This document shows, piece after piece, positions 1 to 11,385 of a DNA stretch of 64,000 bases. A program made the position numbers and the translations under genes. Source of the stretch: an uncultured Mediterraneibacter sp. (GTDB taxonomy: Bacteria; Bacillota; Clostridia; Lachnospirales; Lachnospiraceae); contig NZ_CAKRDI010000004.1 in NCBI RefSeq assembly GCF_934309415.1, forward strand, positions 1 through 64,000, written 5' to 3'. Position 1 is the stretch's first letter; every line of letters begins with the position of its first letter. A model generated the notes under the pieces. It saw only the letters and a list, made by a program, of their open reading frames with translations. It searched no databases and was not told the origin of the DNA.

Positions 1-96
1 ATCCCTTCTTCTGTCATCTGATTTATAGAAACTTATTAACCAAGTAGTCTTGATTGACTACACCATTATTATACTAGCAGGTGAAAAAATAAGATA

Positions 97-139
97 AAAA
101 TCTCCCGGGATAAAATAGAAATAAATCCTGGGAGATTTG
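97..139 (-). terminator. Rho-independent terminator of the amidohydrolase gene
   Basis: A 14-bp inverted repeat (98-111 paired with 125-138) reads on the minus strand as a hairpin followed by a T-rich tract. It lies about 40 bases past the stop codon of the minus-strand amidohydrolase. Confidence 0.75.
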
Positions 140-179
140 AAAAAGAGAGGTGCTTATTTGGTTATATAATTAAATTGTA

Positions 180-1733
180 TTAATCCTGCTGATATACAAG
201 CTGACCATTGACAAAAGTATAAGCTACTTTGCGTGAACGAATATCATTCAAAGGTGTTTTAAATAAATCTCCATCAAAAACCACAATATCAGCCTTCTTA
301 CCAGCTTCGAGAGTACCTAATTCATTTTCCTGATATAGGTTATAAGCACCGCCGGCACACCATGCAGTTAAAAGTTCAGAGATTGTCAGCATATTTTGCT
401 TATTAAATGGTTCGCCACCTTCAGGGAAATAACCACCTACGGCGTGATAAATAGACTGTGGAATATCGTCAATAAGAAGAGGAAGATCTGTTCCACAGCT
501 GATACATACATGACTGTCGGCCATTTTTCTCCTATTCCAATAATACTGTCCTCTTTCCATTCCAATTTTTTCGTTAATCATTGTCAGTTTATCCGCTTTG
601 TTTGCAATGGATTGAATTTGCGGATAGATTTCGGCAATTACTCCTAAATTCCCCATGTGTTCAAGATCTTCTGGGTCACTGAATTCCAGATCAGTAATGC
701 TGTGACGATTTACAAGTTTTCCATTTTCCTGTTTCTGGCAGGTTTCATAAATATCTAAAACTTTTTCAATGGCAGCATCCCCCTGTGCATGCAAAGAGAA
801 ACGGAATCCTTCTTTATCAGCAGCACGAGCGTCATCCCCTAAAAGCTGCCAGTTTATTTTCTGTGCACAGGTAGTGTTCGAACAAAGGTAAGGGCGTTTT
901 AAATCTGCGCATAATTCACTGACAGAACCGTCGGTCATTTGATTGTAACCGGAGAAGTGAACAAATTCTCCTTTGAATTTGTCTCGCATTGCTTTCCCAT
1001 ATTCCAGATTCAGAGGTTCTGCAACCGGCTGGCTCATAAAGCTTACACGAAGAGTCAATTCATTATTTTCTTCAAGATCTGCTAAAATATCTGTGAATCC
1101 ATAAAAATGGTCAAATCCCATTTCTTTTACGGAAGTAACCCCTTTGCTATTCATCATTTTCATATATCGCTTAAATTCTGGAATTATGAAATCTTTATCA
1201 GAAAGTAGTTCCTGTAAAAAATGTACATAACTTTCTGGATAGCATTTATCTGGAGTGAATTGGTATTTGTCAATTGCATTTTGGTTCATCCAGCAGCTTT
1301 CGCAACCTTCAGCGAACAAAAGGACTGCTCTGTCCGGAAATTCCTGATCTAAAAGAGAAGAATCGCAGGAAGATATTATTTCCGGATTTAATCCATGTCC
1401 GAGGATTGATTTTTTATCTGCAAGAGTTTTTTCATAGTCTTTTAGTGAAGTGAGTACGTCTTCTGCTGAAACAGACTTTGTAAGATCAATTCCAACAAAT
1501 CCAACAGAATAACCTGTAAAAAAACAGTGTACATCAGAAAATCCCGGTGTAATTGTACAATCTCCAAGATTGAAAATTTCAGTTTTTTCATTCATGATTT
1601 CTGAAGGAATAGAATCGTTTCCAATGGAAAGAATTCTGTCATTTTTTATAGCAATGTAGCCTGAGATGGGGGATTCACTGGTTGCAGTGAAAATGCAATT
1701 TGATTTTAAAATATAATCTGCATAATTAGACAT
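180..1733 (-). CDS. YtcJ-like metal-dependent amidohydrolase
   Basis: Predicted 517-residue cytoplasmic amidohydrolase of the YtcJ/Amidohydro_3 type, which hydrolyses amide or related C-N bonds with active-site metals. The N-terminal small beta domain leads into a VHCFF segment (a variant of the usual HxH metal motif). A later SLHAQGD motif, a GTDLP motif and a C-terminal ADIVVFDGD segment are typical of the family. I chose the start at 1733 because AGGAGGCG lies 7 bases upstream; the frame stays open for 49 further codons with no ribosome site. It is divergent from the permease of the fructoselysine-type cassette, so it may trim an acylated or peptide-linked substrate, but that is inference. 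The HxH first position reads HCF, so metal binding may be atypical. Confidence 0.72.
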   Translation of the reverse strand: MSNYADYILKSNCIFTATSESPISGYIAIKNDRILSIGNDSIPSEIMNEKTEIFNLGDCTITPGFSDVHCFFTGYSVGFVGIDLTKSVSAEDVLTSLKDYEKTLADKKSILGHGLNPEIISSCDSSLLDQEFPDRAVLLFAEGCESCWMNQNAIDKYQFTPDKCYPESYVHFLQELLSDKDFIIPEFKRYMKMMNSKGVTSVKEMGFDHFYGFTDILADLEENNELTLRVSFMSQPVAEPLNLEYGKAMRDKFKGEFVHFSGYNQMTDGSVSELCADLKRPYLCSNTTCAQKINWQLLGDDARAADKEGFRFSLHAQGDAAIEKVLDIYETCQKQENGKLVNRHSITDLEFSDPEDLEHMGNLGVIAEIYPQIQSIANKADKLTMINEKIGMERGQYYWNRRKMADSHVCISCGTDLPLLIDDIPQSIYHAVGGYFPEGGEPFNKQNMLTISELLTAWCAGGAYNLYQENELGTLEAGKKADIVVFDGDLFKTPLNDIRSRKVAYTFVNGQLVYQQD

Positions 1734-3790
<2,057 letters not shown>

Positions 3791-3816
3791 ATATAGCAAA
3801 GACAGAGGATCGTTGT

Positions 3817-4536
3817 ATGAATAAGATGAAAAAGATTCGCCCACAGGATATGGCGAAAGAACAGATAGAATGGTATATACAGAAACAGCAGTTAAAGCCT
3901 CATACAAAACTTCCAAGTGAGAGAGAATTTTGTGAAATGTGGGGAATGAATCGTTCAACTCTACATACAGCTATTCAGCAATTAATAGAAGAAAGAATAT
4001 TATATAGCGAAAAGGGATCTGGAACTTATGTGGCACCACCAAGACTGGTGAGAGATATACAGGGCGTACAGTCAACTACTCAGGCGATGAAAAAGACAGG
4101 ATATTTTCTTTGGACAGAAGTACTGTATGCACGAATTGAGCAAAGCAACGAATATATTTCAGGTAAACTGGGGATTCCGAAAGAAAACAGAGTTTTTCAT
4201 TTGCGCCGCCTGAGAGTCAGAAATAATAATCCATTAATGATTGAAGACAGTTATGTTGATTATTCAAGATGCGAAGGCATTGAAAATAATAATTTTGCAG
4301 AGAAATCATTTTATGAAGTCCTTGGTGAATATGGAATTCAAATCAAGGGCGGCGAAGAAAAAATAGGAATTATATATGCTACAGAAGAAGAAAGCAGACT
4401 TCTGAAAGTAAATATTGAACAGTTTTTATATCATCAGTCAGGAATTGTGAGAGATCAGGATGGAAATGTGACAGAATTTTTCAAAATTACAGCACGACCA
4501 GATCAGATTCAGTATACAAATATTCTGAAAAAATAA
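3817..4536 (+). CDS. GntR/UTRA transcriptional regulator (type 1 of a pair)
   Basis: 239-residue regulator of the HutC subfamily of GntR proteins. Residues about 8-75 form the winged helix-turn-helix (KLPSEREFCEMWGMNRSTLH, then the wing KGSGTYVA), and about 90-235 form the UTRA effector domain (VFHLRRLRV, DSYVDYSR). Such domains usually sense a phosphosugar or amino sugar. The gene sits 26 bases after the permease and 24 before the kinase, so it is co-transcribed with the pathway it probably controls. It is the counterpart of the regulator at 21998 (shared CEMWG recognition-helix region), while the regulator at 5384 is of a different type. Confidence 0.85.
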   Translation: MNKMKKIRPQDMAKEQIEWYIQKQQLKPHTKLPSEREFCEMWGMNRSTLHTAIQQLIEERILYSEKGSGTYVAPPRLVRDIQGVQSTTQAMKKTGYFLWTEVLYARIEQSNEYISGKLGIPKENRVFHLRRLRVRNNNPLMIEDSYVDYSRCEGIENNNFAEKSFYEVLGEYGIQIKGGEEKIGIIYATEEESRLLKVNIEQFLYHQSGIVRDQDGNVTEFFKITARPDQIQYTNILKK

Positions 4537-4560
4537 ATTTAGAACAGAGGAAAATACATT

Positions 4561-5355
4561 ATGAAATTAGCTGCAGTTGGAAGTAATTGCATTGATTATT
4601 ACAATAACATAGATAATGGTAAAGCATTTCCAGGAGGAGGACCGGTAAATATGGCAGTATATACAGTCCGTCTTGGAGGTGAAGCAGCTTATGTCGGACC
4701 GGTAGGAAACGATTCCTATGGTGAAATTATGATTCATGCAATTAAGAGTAAAGGTGTTGATATTTCACATTTACGTGTGGAAGAAGGAAAGACAGCTATA
4801 TCACAGGTTGAACTGATTAATGGAGAAAGAGTATTTGGAGATTATGATGAAGGTGTATTAGAAAATTATATACTGACAGAAGAGGATCTTGAGTTTATTC
4901 AGAAATTTGATGTAGTAATCTGTGATGTATGGGGAAAAGTAGAAGGTCAGTTTAAAGAGATGAAAGAAAGAGGAATTACTACAGCGTTTGATTGCGCAAC
5001 TGATCCGGAAGCAGAGGAATGCAAAACAGCAATCCCTTATACAGACTACCTGTTTTTTTCTACAGATGAAGGAGATTGCGCAGAGATAAGAAATAAAATG
5101 AAAGAAATTCAGACGAAAGGTCCGAAACTTGTCATTTGTATGATGGGCGAAGAAGGCAGCATGTGCTATGATGGAAATATCTTCCACAAATTTGGCATTG
5201 TCCCATGTGAGAAACTTGTTGATAGTATGGGAGCTGGAGACAGCTATATCGCAGGATTTTTAAAAGGAATTATAGATGGAAAGTCGATTGAGAATGCCAT
5301 GAAATTGGGAGCATCTAATGCAACGGAAACTTTAAAATATTTTGGAGCATGGTAA
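4561..5355 (+). CDS. frlD: Fructoselysine 6-kinase-like PfkB kinase
   Basis: 264-residue cytoplasmic PfkB/ribokinase-fold kinase. It resembles E. coli FrlD (about 261 residues) from memory of that sequence: an N-terminal VGSNCIDYYNN segment, a GGGPVNMAVY sugar-binding region, ERVFGDYDEGVL, and the C-terminal anion-hole/catalytic motif MGAGDSYIAGFL, ending in GAW as FrlD does. FrlD phosphorylates the 6-OH of fructoselysine. Its position between two UTRA regulators and ahead of a FrlB-like deglycase supports the role. The exact amine partner (lysine or another amine) cannot be told from the sequence. Confidence 0.83.
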   Translation: MKLAAVGSNCIDYYNNIDNGKAFPGGGPVNMAVYTVRLGGEAAYVGPVGNDSYGEIMIHAIKSKGVDISHLRVEEGKTAISQVELINGERVFGDYDEGVLENYILTEEDLEFIQKFDVVICDVWGKVEGQFKEMKERGITTAFDCATDPEAEECKTAIPYTDYLFFSTDEGDCAEIRNKMKEIQTKGPKLVICMMGEEGSMCYDGNIFHKFGIVPCEKLVDSMGAGDSYIAGFLKGIIDGKSIENAMKLGASNATETLKYFGAW

Positions 5356-5383
5356 TTAAAAGATAGGATAAAGGAGCCACGGC

Positions 5384-6100
5384 ATGGAAGAAATCTGTAA
5401 AAAGATTATTGCCCAACAAGTGGGAGAATTCATAAGAACAGAAATAGAAGAAGGTAATTTCTATCCGGGGATGAAAGTTCCGTCAGATACAGAAATGGCA
5501 GAAACATTTGGAGTTCAGAAGCAAACAGTACAGACTGCAATTGATGCGCTGGTAAAAGAAGGCTTGTTGAAACGAATTTCTAATAAAGAAATTTATGTTC
5601 TTGGGAAAAAAATTGAAAGGAACATGGAGCAGCTGGAAGGATTTACGCAGACAATGCAGGACAGGAATATTGTTCCGTCACGCAAAATATTGTCAAGATA
5701 TATGCGAGAGGCAGGAAACAAATATGGAAGTATGTTTGGAATAGATCCAAAGGATCCGATCTTTTACATTAAACGGGTGTGTTGTGCTAACGAGGAACCA
5801 GTTTCTCTGGAAGAAATTTACATACCACATTATTTAATCCCTAAGATTGAAGGAATGGATTTATCTGTTTTTTCTGTATATGAAATATATGGAATGTATG
5901 GAATTGAGCTGATGAGTGCAGAGCAGACTTTAGATTTGGTTCGTCCGAATATGAGAGATTCCAAAGTTCTTGGGATTGAGCCGGGAACAGCCTGTATGTT
6001 GTTTCAAAGTGTTACACATGATACAAAGGGCAGAGTGGTGGAGTTTAATCACAATTACGTGCGTGGTGATAAATGTATTTTTAGTGTTCATTTTTCTTAG
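5384..6100 (+). CDS. GntR/UTRA transcriptional regulator (type 2 of a pair)
   Basis: 238-residue GntR-HutC regulator. The winged HTH is at residues about 8-75 (KVPSDTEMAETFGVQKQTVQTAID) and the UTRA domain at about 95-236 (EPVSLEEIYIPHYL, VYEIYGMYGIEL). It lies 28 bases after frlD and 17 before the deglycase, with an AAGGAGCC ribosome site. Its closest relative in the window is the regulator at 22735 (shared SxEEI, GIEL and QT segments), not the neighbouring one at 3817. Each locus thus carries one regulator of each type, which may bind two effectors or act jointly. Confidence 0.85.
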   Translation: MEEICKKIIAQQVGEFIRTEIEEGNFYPGMKVPSDTEMAETFGVQKQTVQTAIDALVKEGLLKRISNKEIYVLGKKIERNMEQLEGFTQTMQDRNIVPSRKILSRYMREAGNKYGSMFGIDPKDPIFYIKRVCCANEEPVSLEEIYIPHYLIPKIEGMDLSVFSVYEIYGMYGIELMSAEQTLDLVRPNMRDSKVLGIEPGTACMLFQSVTHDTKGRVVEFNHNYVRGDKCIFSVHFS

Positions 6101-6117
6101 AAAAGGAGATTATAATT

Positions 6118-7182
6118 ATGAAATATACAGCAAAAGCATGGAAAGAAACAGAAGGTGCATGCCTTCGCAATTTTAATGAACAGGCACAGATTGACAGTGT
6201 GAATGGAGCACTCGCTTTAAGACCTCAGATTGAAGCTGTAATTGATCAGATTTGGGAAGAGGGATTTGATGGAATTTACTTTATTGGTATTGGAGGCACA
6301 TATGCTTCAAGCATGCAGGTAGAAGTTTATATGCGTGGACGTTCAAAACTTCCGGTATATGTTGAAAATGCAGCAGAATTTCTTACAACAGGAAATAAAA
6401 AATTCACAGATAAATCTGTTGTTATTTATTCTTCTGTCTCAGGAAATACAAAAGAAATGGTACAGTTGGTTGATCGTGTCCATGAAATTGGTGCAAGAGT
6501 ATTTGCTTTTATTGATACTCCAAATACTGTCCTTACACAGCCGGATAAACAGGATTATTTGATTTTATATCCGATGAATGAGCAGTTAAAATTTTATATG
6601 GTAGCAAATTATCTGATGTATAAGAATGGTGAGTTTGCCGAATATGATCGCTATAATAAAGAAATGGAAACATATCTTGCAGATGCATTAGTTCAGGTAG
6701 AAAAAGATTCGGATGAATGGGCTTATGAGTATGCAAAAAATAAAGTGGAATTTTTAAAAGATCATAAGGATCTTCCTCATTATTTTATTGGTTCAGGAAA
6801 TCAGTATGGGGCAACTTATTCTTATGCTATGTGCTATTGGGAAGAGCAGATGTGGATTCGTACAAAATCTATCAGTTGCCAGGAATTTTTCCATGGAATG
6901 CAGGAAATTATTGTTGCGGACACCCCGGTAACTTTATTTATGGGAGAAGATGAACAGCGTCCACTTGCAGAACGTGTAGCAAGATTCCTCCCACGTGTTA
7001 ATGCAAATTATACAATTATAGATACCAAAGAGCATGAATTAAAAGGCATCAGTCCTGAATTTAGAGGAACAATTTCACACCTTGTTATGCATGGGGTAAA
7101 CAATCGTGTGGATGCGTATATGGAACTGTTCCTGAGACATCCTCTTTCTATTCGCAGATATTATCGTCAGTTTGATTATTAA
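6118..7182 (+). CDS. frlB: SIS-domain fructoselysine-6-phosphate deglycase-like protein
   Basis: 354-residue protein with tandem sugar-isomerase (SIS) domains, about residues 30-170 and 195-340. FrlB-type deglycases split 6-phosphofructoselysine into glucose 6-phosphate and lysine. Visible features are GIGGTYASS, SSVSGNTKEMV (phosphate-binding Ser/Thr cluster), GSGNQYGATYSYA, EFFHGMQEI, and a C-terminal IRRYYRQFDY that matches the RRYY...EY end of E. coli FrlB as I recall it. It ends cassette 1 and is followed by a strong terminator. Related SIS proteins act on other Amadori 6-phosphates, so the substrate is not certain. Confidence 0.8.
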   Translation: MKYTAKAWKETEGACLRNFNEQAQIDSVNGALALRPQIEAVIDQIWEEGFDGIYFIGIGGTYASSMQVEVYMRGRSKLPVYVENAAEFLTTGNKKFTDKSVVIYSSVSGNTKEMVQLVDRVHEIGARVFAFIDTPNTVLTQPDKQDYLILYPMNEQLKFYMVANYLMYKNGEFAEYDRYNKEMETYLADALVQVEKDSDEWAYEYAKNKVEFLKDHKDLPHYFIGSGNQYGATYSYAMCYWEEQMWIRTKSISCQEFFHGMQEIIVADTPVTLFMGEDEQRPLAERVARFLPRVNANYTIIDTKEHELKGISPEFRGTISHLVMHGVNNRVDAYMELFLRHPLSIRRYYRQFDY

Positions 7183-7201
7183 AAGAATATTTAAAATGTT
7201 C

Positions 7202-7231
7202 AAAAAGACCAGAAGAAATTCTGGTCTTTTT
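7202..7231 (+). terminator. Rho-independent terminator after frlB
   Basis: A perfect 12-bp stem (7203-7214 with 7219-7230), GAAA tetraloop, ends in a T run. It lies 20 bases past the deglycase stop. Confidence 0.9.
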
Positions 7232-7267
7232 ATGTGTGATTCCTATGGGGAGAACGAGTTATGAAGA

Positions 7268-7296
7268 TTGACATCTGCTTTTGAAATAGGTATAAT
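7268..7296 (+). promoter_or_regulatory. Consensus sigma-A promoter of feoAB
   Basis: TTGACA (7268-7273) and TATAAT (7291-7296) are separated by exactly 17 bases. A GATAAT-like core (reverse strand, near 7310-7316) just downstream faintly resembles half of a Fur box, but I do not see a convincing full palindrome. The promoter position excludes the longer feoA reading frame that opens at 7268. Confidence 0.8.
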
Positions 7297-7363
7297 TCTT
7301 AAAGAGAAAAATTATCATTTAGAATATTTGAAATATGTACAAATGAGAAAAGAGGCAGAAGAA

Positions 7364-7594
7364 ATGAGGCTGAAAGAGGGAAAGGCAAACAATACCTATA
7401 TTATAGAGCAGATTGATATTGAACTGAATCTGGAGCGAAGGCTGGAAGCACTTGGATTAACAGAAGGATCTAAAATCACAGTTCTTAATAATGACAGAAA
7501 GGGTGCAATGACAGTTCGGTTCAGAGGAACCCGGTTTGCATTTGGCAAAAGGATTGCTGACAACATCTTTGTGAAAGAAGGTGGAGCAGCATGA
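7364..7594 (+). CDS. feoA: Ferrous iron transport protein A (FeoA)
   Basis: 76-residue SH3-like FeoA-domain protein that partners the FeoB ferrous-iron permease at the cytoplasmic membrane. The core RRLEALGLTEGSKITVL and MTVRFRGTRFAFGKRIADNIFV matches the family pattern. I chose the ATG at 7364: the frame continues upstream to 7268 but that would place the start on the promoter -35 box, and FeoA proteins are usually about 75 residues. The stop overlaps the feoB start (ATGA), implying translational coupling. Confidence 0.85.
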   Translation: MRLKEGKANNTYIIEQIDIELNLERRLEALGLTEGSKITVLNNDRKGAMTVRFRGTRFAFGKRIADNIFVKEGGAA

Positions 7595-9642
7595 GCGGAC
7601 AGAACGAGATCATCAATGTAGGATTTATAGGAAATCCGAACTGTGGAAAGACAACCTTATTCAATGCATATACCGGAGCCAATCTGAAAGTGGCGAACTG
7701 GCCGGGAGTTACGGTTGAGAAGAAAGAAGGAAGGACGTTTTATAAGGGAAAAGAATTCAAGTTGATTGATCTTCCGGGAATTTACAGTCTGACTTCTTAT
7801 ACGATGGAAGAAAAAGTATCCAGAGAATGTATTATGAGCGAGGAAGTGGATGTAATTGTAGATGTGGTCGATGCATCCAGTCTGGAGCGTAATCTATATC
7901 TGACACTGCAGTTGATAGAACTTGGCAAACCGGTAGTTCTTGCACTGAATATGATGGATGTGGTGGAAGAGAGAGGCATGGAGATTGACCTGCACAGACT
8001 CCCGGAGATGCTTGGTATTCCGGCAATTCCGGTATCTGCAAGAAAGCGGTCCGGTCTGGAAGTTCTGATGCATGCAGTGGCTCATCACAAAGAATATTCC
8101 AAACCAGGACCGTTTATTCATCACCATTCAAACCAGACGCATCATCAGCACAATCATCACAACGAATATGCGATGGTATATGATGATCAGATGGAGGATA
8201 AGATCGATCAGATCAGTGAACTGCTGAGAAAGAACAGACCAGAGCTGACAAACCTGAGATGGCATGCGATCAAACTGCTGGAACAGGATGAAGAAGTAAT
8301 GAGAGAATGTCAGGTTGATGTATCTGAAATTGTATTGCGAAGTTATGAAAAAGATATTATTAATGAAAAGTACGATTTTATAGAAGAAGTAATCGAAGAA
8401 GTGCTGGTAAATAAAAGTCAGAAAGAAGAACGGACAGAGCGAATCGACCGGGTGCTGACCAGCCGGTGGACAGGACTTCCGATGTTTCTGCTGATTATGG
8501 CACTTGTGTTTTTCCTGACATTTACAGTGGGAGACTGGCTGAAAGGGTATTTTGAGACTGGATTGGAAGTATTTACCGGTCTGGTAAGCCAGTGGTTTGA
8601 GGCTGCAGGAAGTTCACCGTTACTGGAATCCCTTGTAGTGGATGGAGTTATTTCCGGAGTGGGTGGAATTCTTACATTTTTACCGAATATTTTTATTCTG
8701 TTCCTTGCTCTTGCATTCCTTGAAGACAGTGGATACATGGCGAGAGTTGCCTACGTTATGGATGATATTATGGGAATGCTGGGACTTTCGGGAAGAGCGT
8801 TCCTGCCGATGCTTCTTGGATTTGGATGTTCGGTTCCGGCAATCATGGCATCAAGAGCACTGGAGGACCGAAAAGACAGATTAAAAACGATTCTGGTGAC
8901 ACCGTTTATGTCATGCAGTGCGAGACTGCCGATTTATGTTCTGTTTTCCTCGATGTTTTTCGGAAAACATGCAATGGTAGCATGCTATTCGATGTATATA
9001 CTTGGAATTGCAGTAGCGATAATAACAGCATTTATATTATCTAAAGCTGACGGAAGTAAGGCAGAACATGCGTTGCTGATCGAGCTGCCGGAATATAAGG
9101 CACCGAATGCAAGGACGATAGGAATTTATGTCTGGGAGAAAGTGAAAGATTATCTGACAAAAGCAGGAACAGTTATTTTTATGGCATCTATTATCATGTG
9201 GCTGCTTTTGAATCTTGGACCGCACGGTTATGTGACAGACATTGCAGACAGTTTTGGATCAATTCTTGGAAAGGCGATTGTGCCGTTTTTCCGCCCGATT
9301 GGTTTGGGATACTGGCAGATTGTAGTGGCATTGATCTCAGGAATTGCGGCAAAGGAAGTAGTTGTGTCAAGCTGTAGTGTGCTGTTTGGAATTCAGAACA
9401 TTACAACAGCGCATGGAATGGACAGCTTTGTTGCAATGCTTGCATCTATGGGATTTGGTGCAGCGAATGCGTATACATTGATGGTATTCTGTCTGTTGTA
9501 TGTGCCATGTACGGCAACGATTGCCACCATCCGCAGAGAAGTGGAGAGCAGAAAGATTACGGCAGGAATTGTGCTGTTCCAGCTTGCTGTAGCGTGGGCT
9601 GTGAGTTTTGTGGTGTATCATATTGTAGGAATTTTTATGTAA
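7591..9642 (+). CDS. feoB: Ferrous iron transport protein B (FeoB)
   Basis: 683-residue GTP-dependent Fe(II) permease of the inner membrane. The G domain shows GNPNCGKTTLFN (residues 14-25, G1), DLPG (60-63, G3) and NMMD (120-123, G4), followed by a GDI-like helical domain and two Gate segments with about 8-9 membrane spans (for example LGFGCSVPAIMASRAL, and GIAAKEVVVSSCSVLFG). Between the G domain and the helical domain, residues 161-190 contain 11 histidines, which is unusual and may bind metal. It overlaps feoA by four bases and is followed by a terminator. No FeoC is seen. Confidence 0.93.
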   Translation: MSGQNEIINVGFIGNPNCGKTTLFNAYTGANLKVANWPGVTVEKKEGRTFYKGKEFKLIDLPGIYSLTSYTMEEKVSRECIMSEEVDVIVDVVDASSLERNLYLTLQLIELGKPVVLALNMMDVVEERGMEIDLHRLPEMLGIPAIPVSARKRSGLEVLMHAVAHHKEYSKPGPFIHHHSNQTHHQHNHHNEYAMVYDDQMEDKIDQISELLRKNRPELTNLRWHAIKLLEQDEEVMRECQVDVSEIVLRSYEKDIINEKYDFIEEVIEEVLVNKSQKEERTERIDRVLTSRWTGLPMFLLIMALVFFLTFTVGDWLKGYFETGLEVFTGLVSQWFEAAGSSPLLESLVVDGVISGVGGILTFLPNIFILFLALAFLEDSGYMARVAYVMDDIMGMLGLSGRAFLPMLLGFGCSVPAIMASRALEDRKDRLKTILVTPFMSCSARLPIYVLFSSMFFGKHAMVACYSMYILGIAVAIITAFILSKADGSKAEHALLIELPEYKAPNARTIGIYVWEKVKDYLTKAGTVIFMASIIMWLLLNLGPHGYVTDIADSFGSILGKAIVPFFRPIGLGYWQIVVALISGIAAKEVVVSSCSVLFGIQNITTAHGMDSFVAMLASMGFGAANAYTLMVFCLLYVPCTATIATIRREVESRKITAGIVLFQLAVAWAVSFVVYHIVGIFM

Positions 9643-9658
9643 TAGAAACGATTTATAT

Positions 9659-9718
9659 AAAAAAGATCCAGAGAATGTAAAGGATTATATAGTTTTTGCA
9701 TTCTTTGGATCTTTTTTA
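9659..9718. terminator. Bidirectional terminator between feoB and the nhaC-type gene
   Basis: An inverted repeat (9661-9677 with 9699-9715, one mismatch region) with A/T runs on both flanks can serve feoB on the plus strand and the converging antiporter on the minus strand. Confidence 0.8.
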
Positions 9719-9754
9719 TATTCATTTTTTTGAAAAGGCTGATGAATTGAATAT

Positions 9755-11287
9755 TTATGCAATCGTTTGTTGTACGACAAAACGATGATGCATGAATATA
9801 ACAAATACAATCAGAAGAGCAGCAGCGCTACCAAGTGCGAGAGGCAGATTAGTTGTAAAGCCAATGACTAAATATCCAATCAGGCTGCATACAGCAACTG
9901 TAAGAGCATAAACTATTTGTGTAGTTACATGTGTGAGATGATTTACTCCGGCACCGCAGCTTGAAAGAATGGTTGTATCAGAGATAGGGGAGCAGTGATC
10001 TCCAAATACACTTCCTGCTAAAGTAGAAGCGAGAGATGCCAGAAGCAATTGAGGGCAGATACTCTGTGCAACAGGAATAATGATTGGTATGAGAATTCCA
10101 AAAGTCCCCCAGGAAGTTCCGGTTGCAAAGCTTAAAAATGCTGCCAGAACAAATACAAGTGCTGGGAGTAATGCACCAGGAATACCGGTTGTTTCTACAA
10201 AAGTCTTTACAAATTCAGGTGTGCTAAGTAAATCACGGCAAATACCACCAATACCCCATGCAAGAAAAAGAATACATGCAGATGTTACCATTTGCTGCAT
10301 GCCTTTCGTAATATTTTCCATGAATTCTTTAAATGTCATAATTTTTCTTGGAACATAAAGAATAAGGCATGCGATAATACCTGCAAAACTTCCCCAGACG
10401 AGTGCCTGTGCAGCAACACAATTTCCAAGTGCAGCGGTTAATGTGTGATATTGAGGATCATCACCCCAGAAGCCGCCATTATAGAGCATTCCGAAAATCG
10501 CAACAATGATGAGAACCAGAATTGGTAGTATCATATCCAGGACATGCCCAGTTGAACAGGGAGAATCTGTGTCAGAACTTTCTTCCTGCAATTTTCCAAG
10601 ATCACCTTTCAGAGCACGTGATTCATATACTGCCATTGGTCCATAATCCAGTGAAAAGCAGGCAATCAGAAATACCATTAGCAGTGTAAGGAGTGCATAG
10701 AAGTTATATGGAACAGCAGCGATAAAAGCTTTGAATTCAGAATCAAAAGCCCCTGTGTTTTTGAGATAACTTCCAACAGCAGCAGCCCAACTGGAAATGG
10801 GAGCAATAATGCAGATCGGAGCAGCAGTAGCATCAATAATATAAGCAAGTTTTGCCCTGCTGACATGGTGACGGTCTGTAACGGGCTTCATAACGGTACC
10901 AACGGTAAGACAGTTAAAATAATCGTCAAGAAAAATCAGACATCCTAAAAAACTGGTTAAGATGAGAGAAGAACGTTTTGTTTTGATAATTTTGGAAGCC
11001 CAACGTCCATAAGCTTTGGCACCTCCAGAAACATTTACAAGATATACGAGTGCTCCCAAAAGAAAACAAAAAATAATAATATTCATATCTGCTTTTTGAA
11101 CAATAATATCGAATGAAGTTGCTACTGGACCGACAATTGGATTCAGTTCAGCTGCGAATGTGTAAATAATGGCTCCAGACAAAACACCGGCCATTAATGA
11201 AAAAAGAACCTCTTTAGTTAATAGTGCAAGAATAATAGCAATTACAGGTGGTAAAATAGAAAGCCAGCCAACATATACAGCGTCCAT
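9755..11287 (-). CDS. NhaC-family Na+/H+ antiporter-like transporter
   Basis: 510-residue polytopic membrane protein of the NhaC ion-transporter family with about 12-13 hydrophobic segments. Family-type stretches include LDDYFNCLTVGTVMKPVTD, FATGTSWGTFGILIPI and VFGDHCSPISDTTILSS. The last is the conserved core motif of NhaC proteins. An AAGGAGAT ribosome site lies 5 bases ahead of the ATG. Members act as Na+/H+ antiporters or as organic-acid/amino-acid exchangers, so in this island it could move a catabolic product. It is preceded by a 47-codon ORF with a strong ribosome site and a hairpin (11346-11385), suggesting leader control. Confidence 0.82.
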   Translation of the reverse strand: MDAVYVGWLSILPPVIAIILALLTKEVLFSLMAGVLSGAIIYTFAAELNPIVGPVATSFDIIVQKADMNIIIFCFLLGALVYLVNVSGGAKAYGRWASKIIKTKRSSLILTSFLGCLIFLDDYFNCLTVGTVMKPVTDRHHVSRAKLAYIIDATAAPICIIAPISSWAAAVGSYLKNTGAFDSEFKAFIAAVPYNFYALLTLLMVFLIACFSLDYGPMAVYESRALKGDLGKLQEESSDTDSPCSTGHVLDMILPILVLIIVAIFGMLYNGGFWGDDPQYHTLTAALGNCVAAQALVWGSFAGIIACLILYVPRKIMTFKEFMENITKGMQQMVTSACILFLAWGIGGICRDLLSTPEFVKTFVETTGIPGALLPALVFVLAAFLSFATGTSWGTFGILIPIIIPVAQSICPQLLLASLASTLAGSVFGDHCSPISDTTILSSCGAGVNHLTHVTTQIVYALTVAVCSLIGYLVIGFTTNLPLALGSAAALLIVFVIFMHHRFVVQQTIA

Positions 11288-11345
11288 AAAAATCTCCTTA
11301 TCTAAAAATCTCTTTGTATTTCATAAGCTGTCAAAATTACATCAT

Positions 11346-11385
11346 AAAAGCGTAATCCCTGGTATGAGAACAGAATTACGCTTTT
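11346..11385 (-). promoter_or_regulatory. Leader hairpin upstream of the nhaC-type gene
   Basis: A perfect 11-bp inverted repeat (11346-11356 with 11375-11385) overlaps the stop codon of the small ORF at 11376-11519 and lies 59 bases before the antiporter start. Read on the minus strand the stem ends in TTTT then ATGATG, a weak terminator. It could be an attenuator or a terminator leaking into the antiporter gene. Confidence 0.5.
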
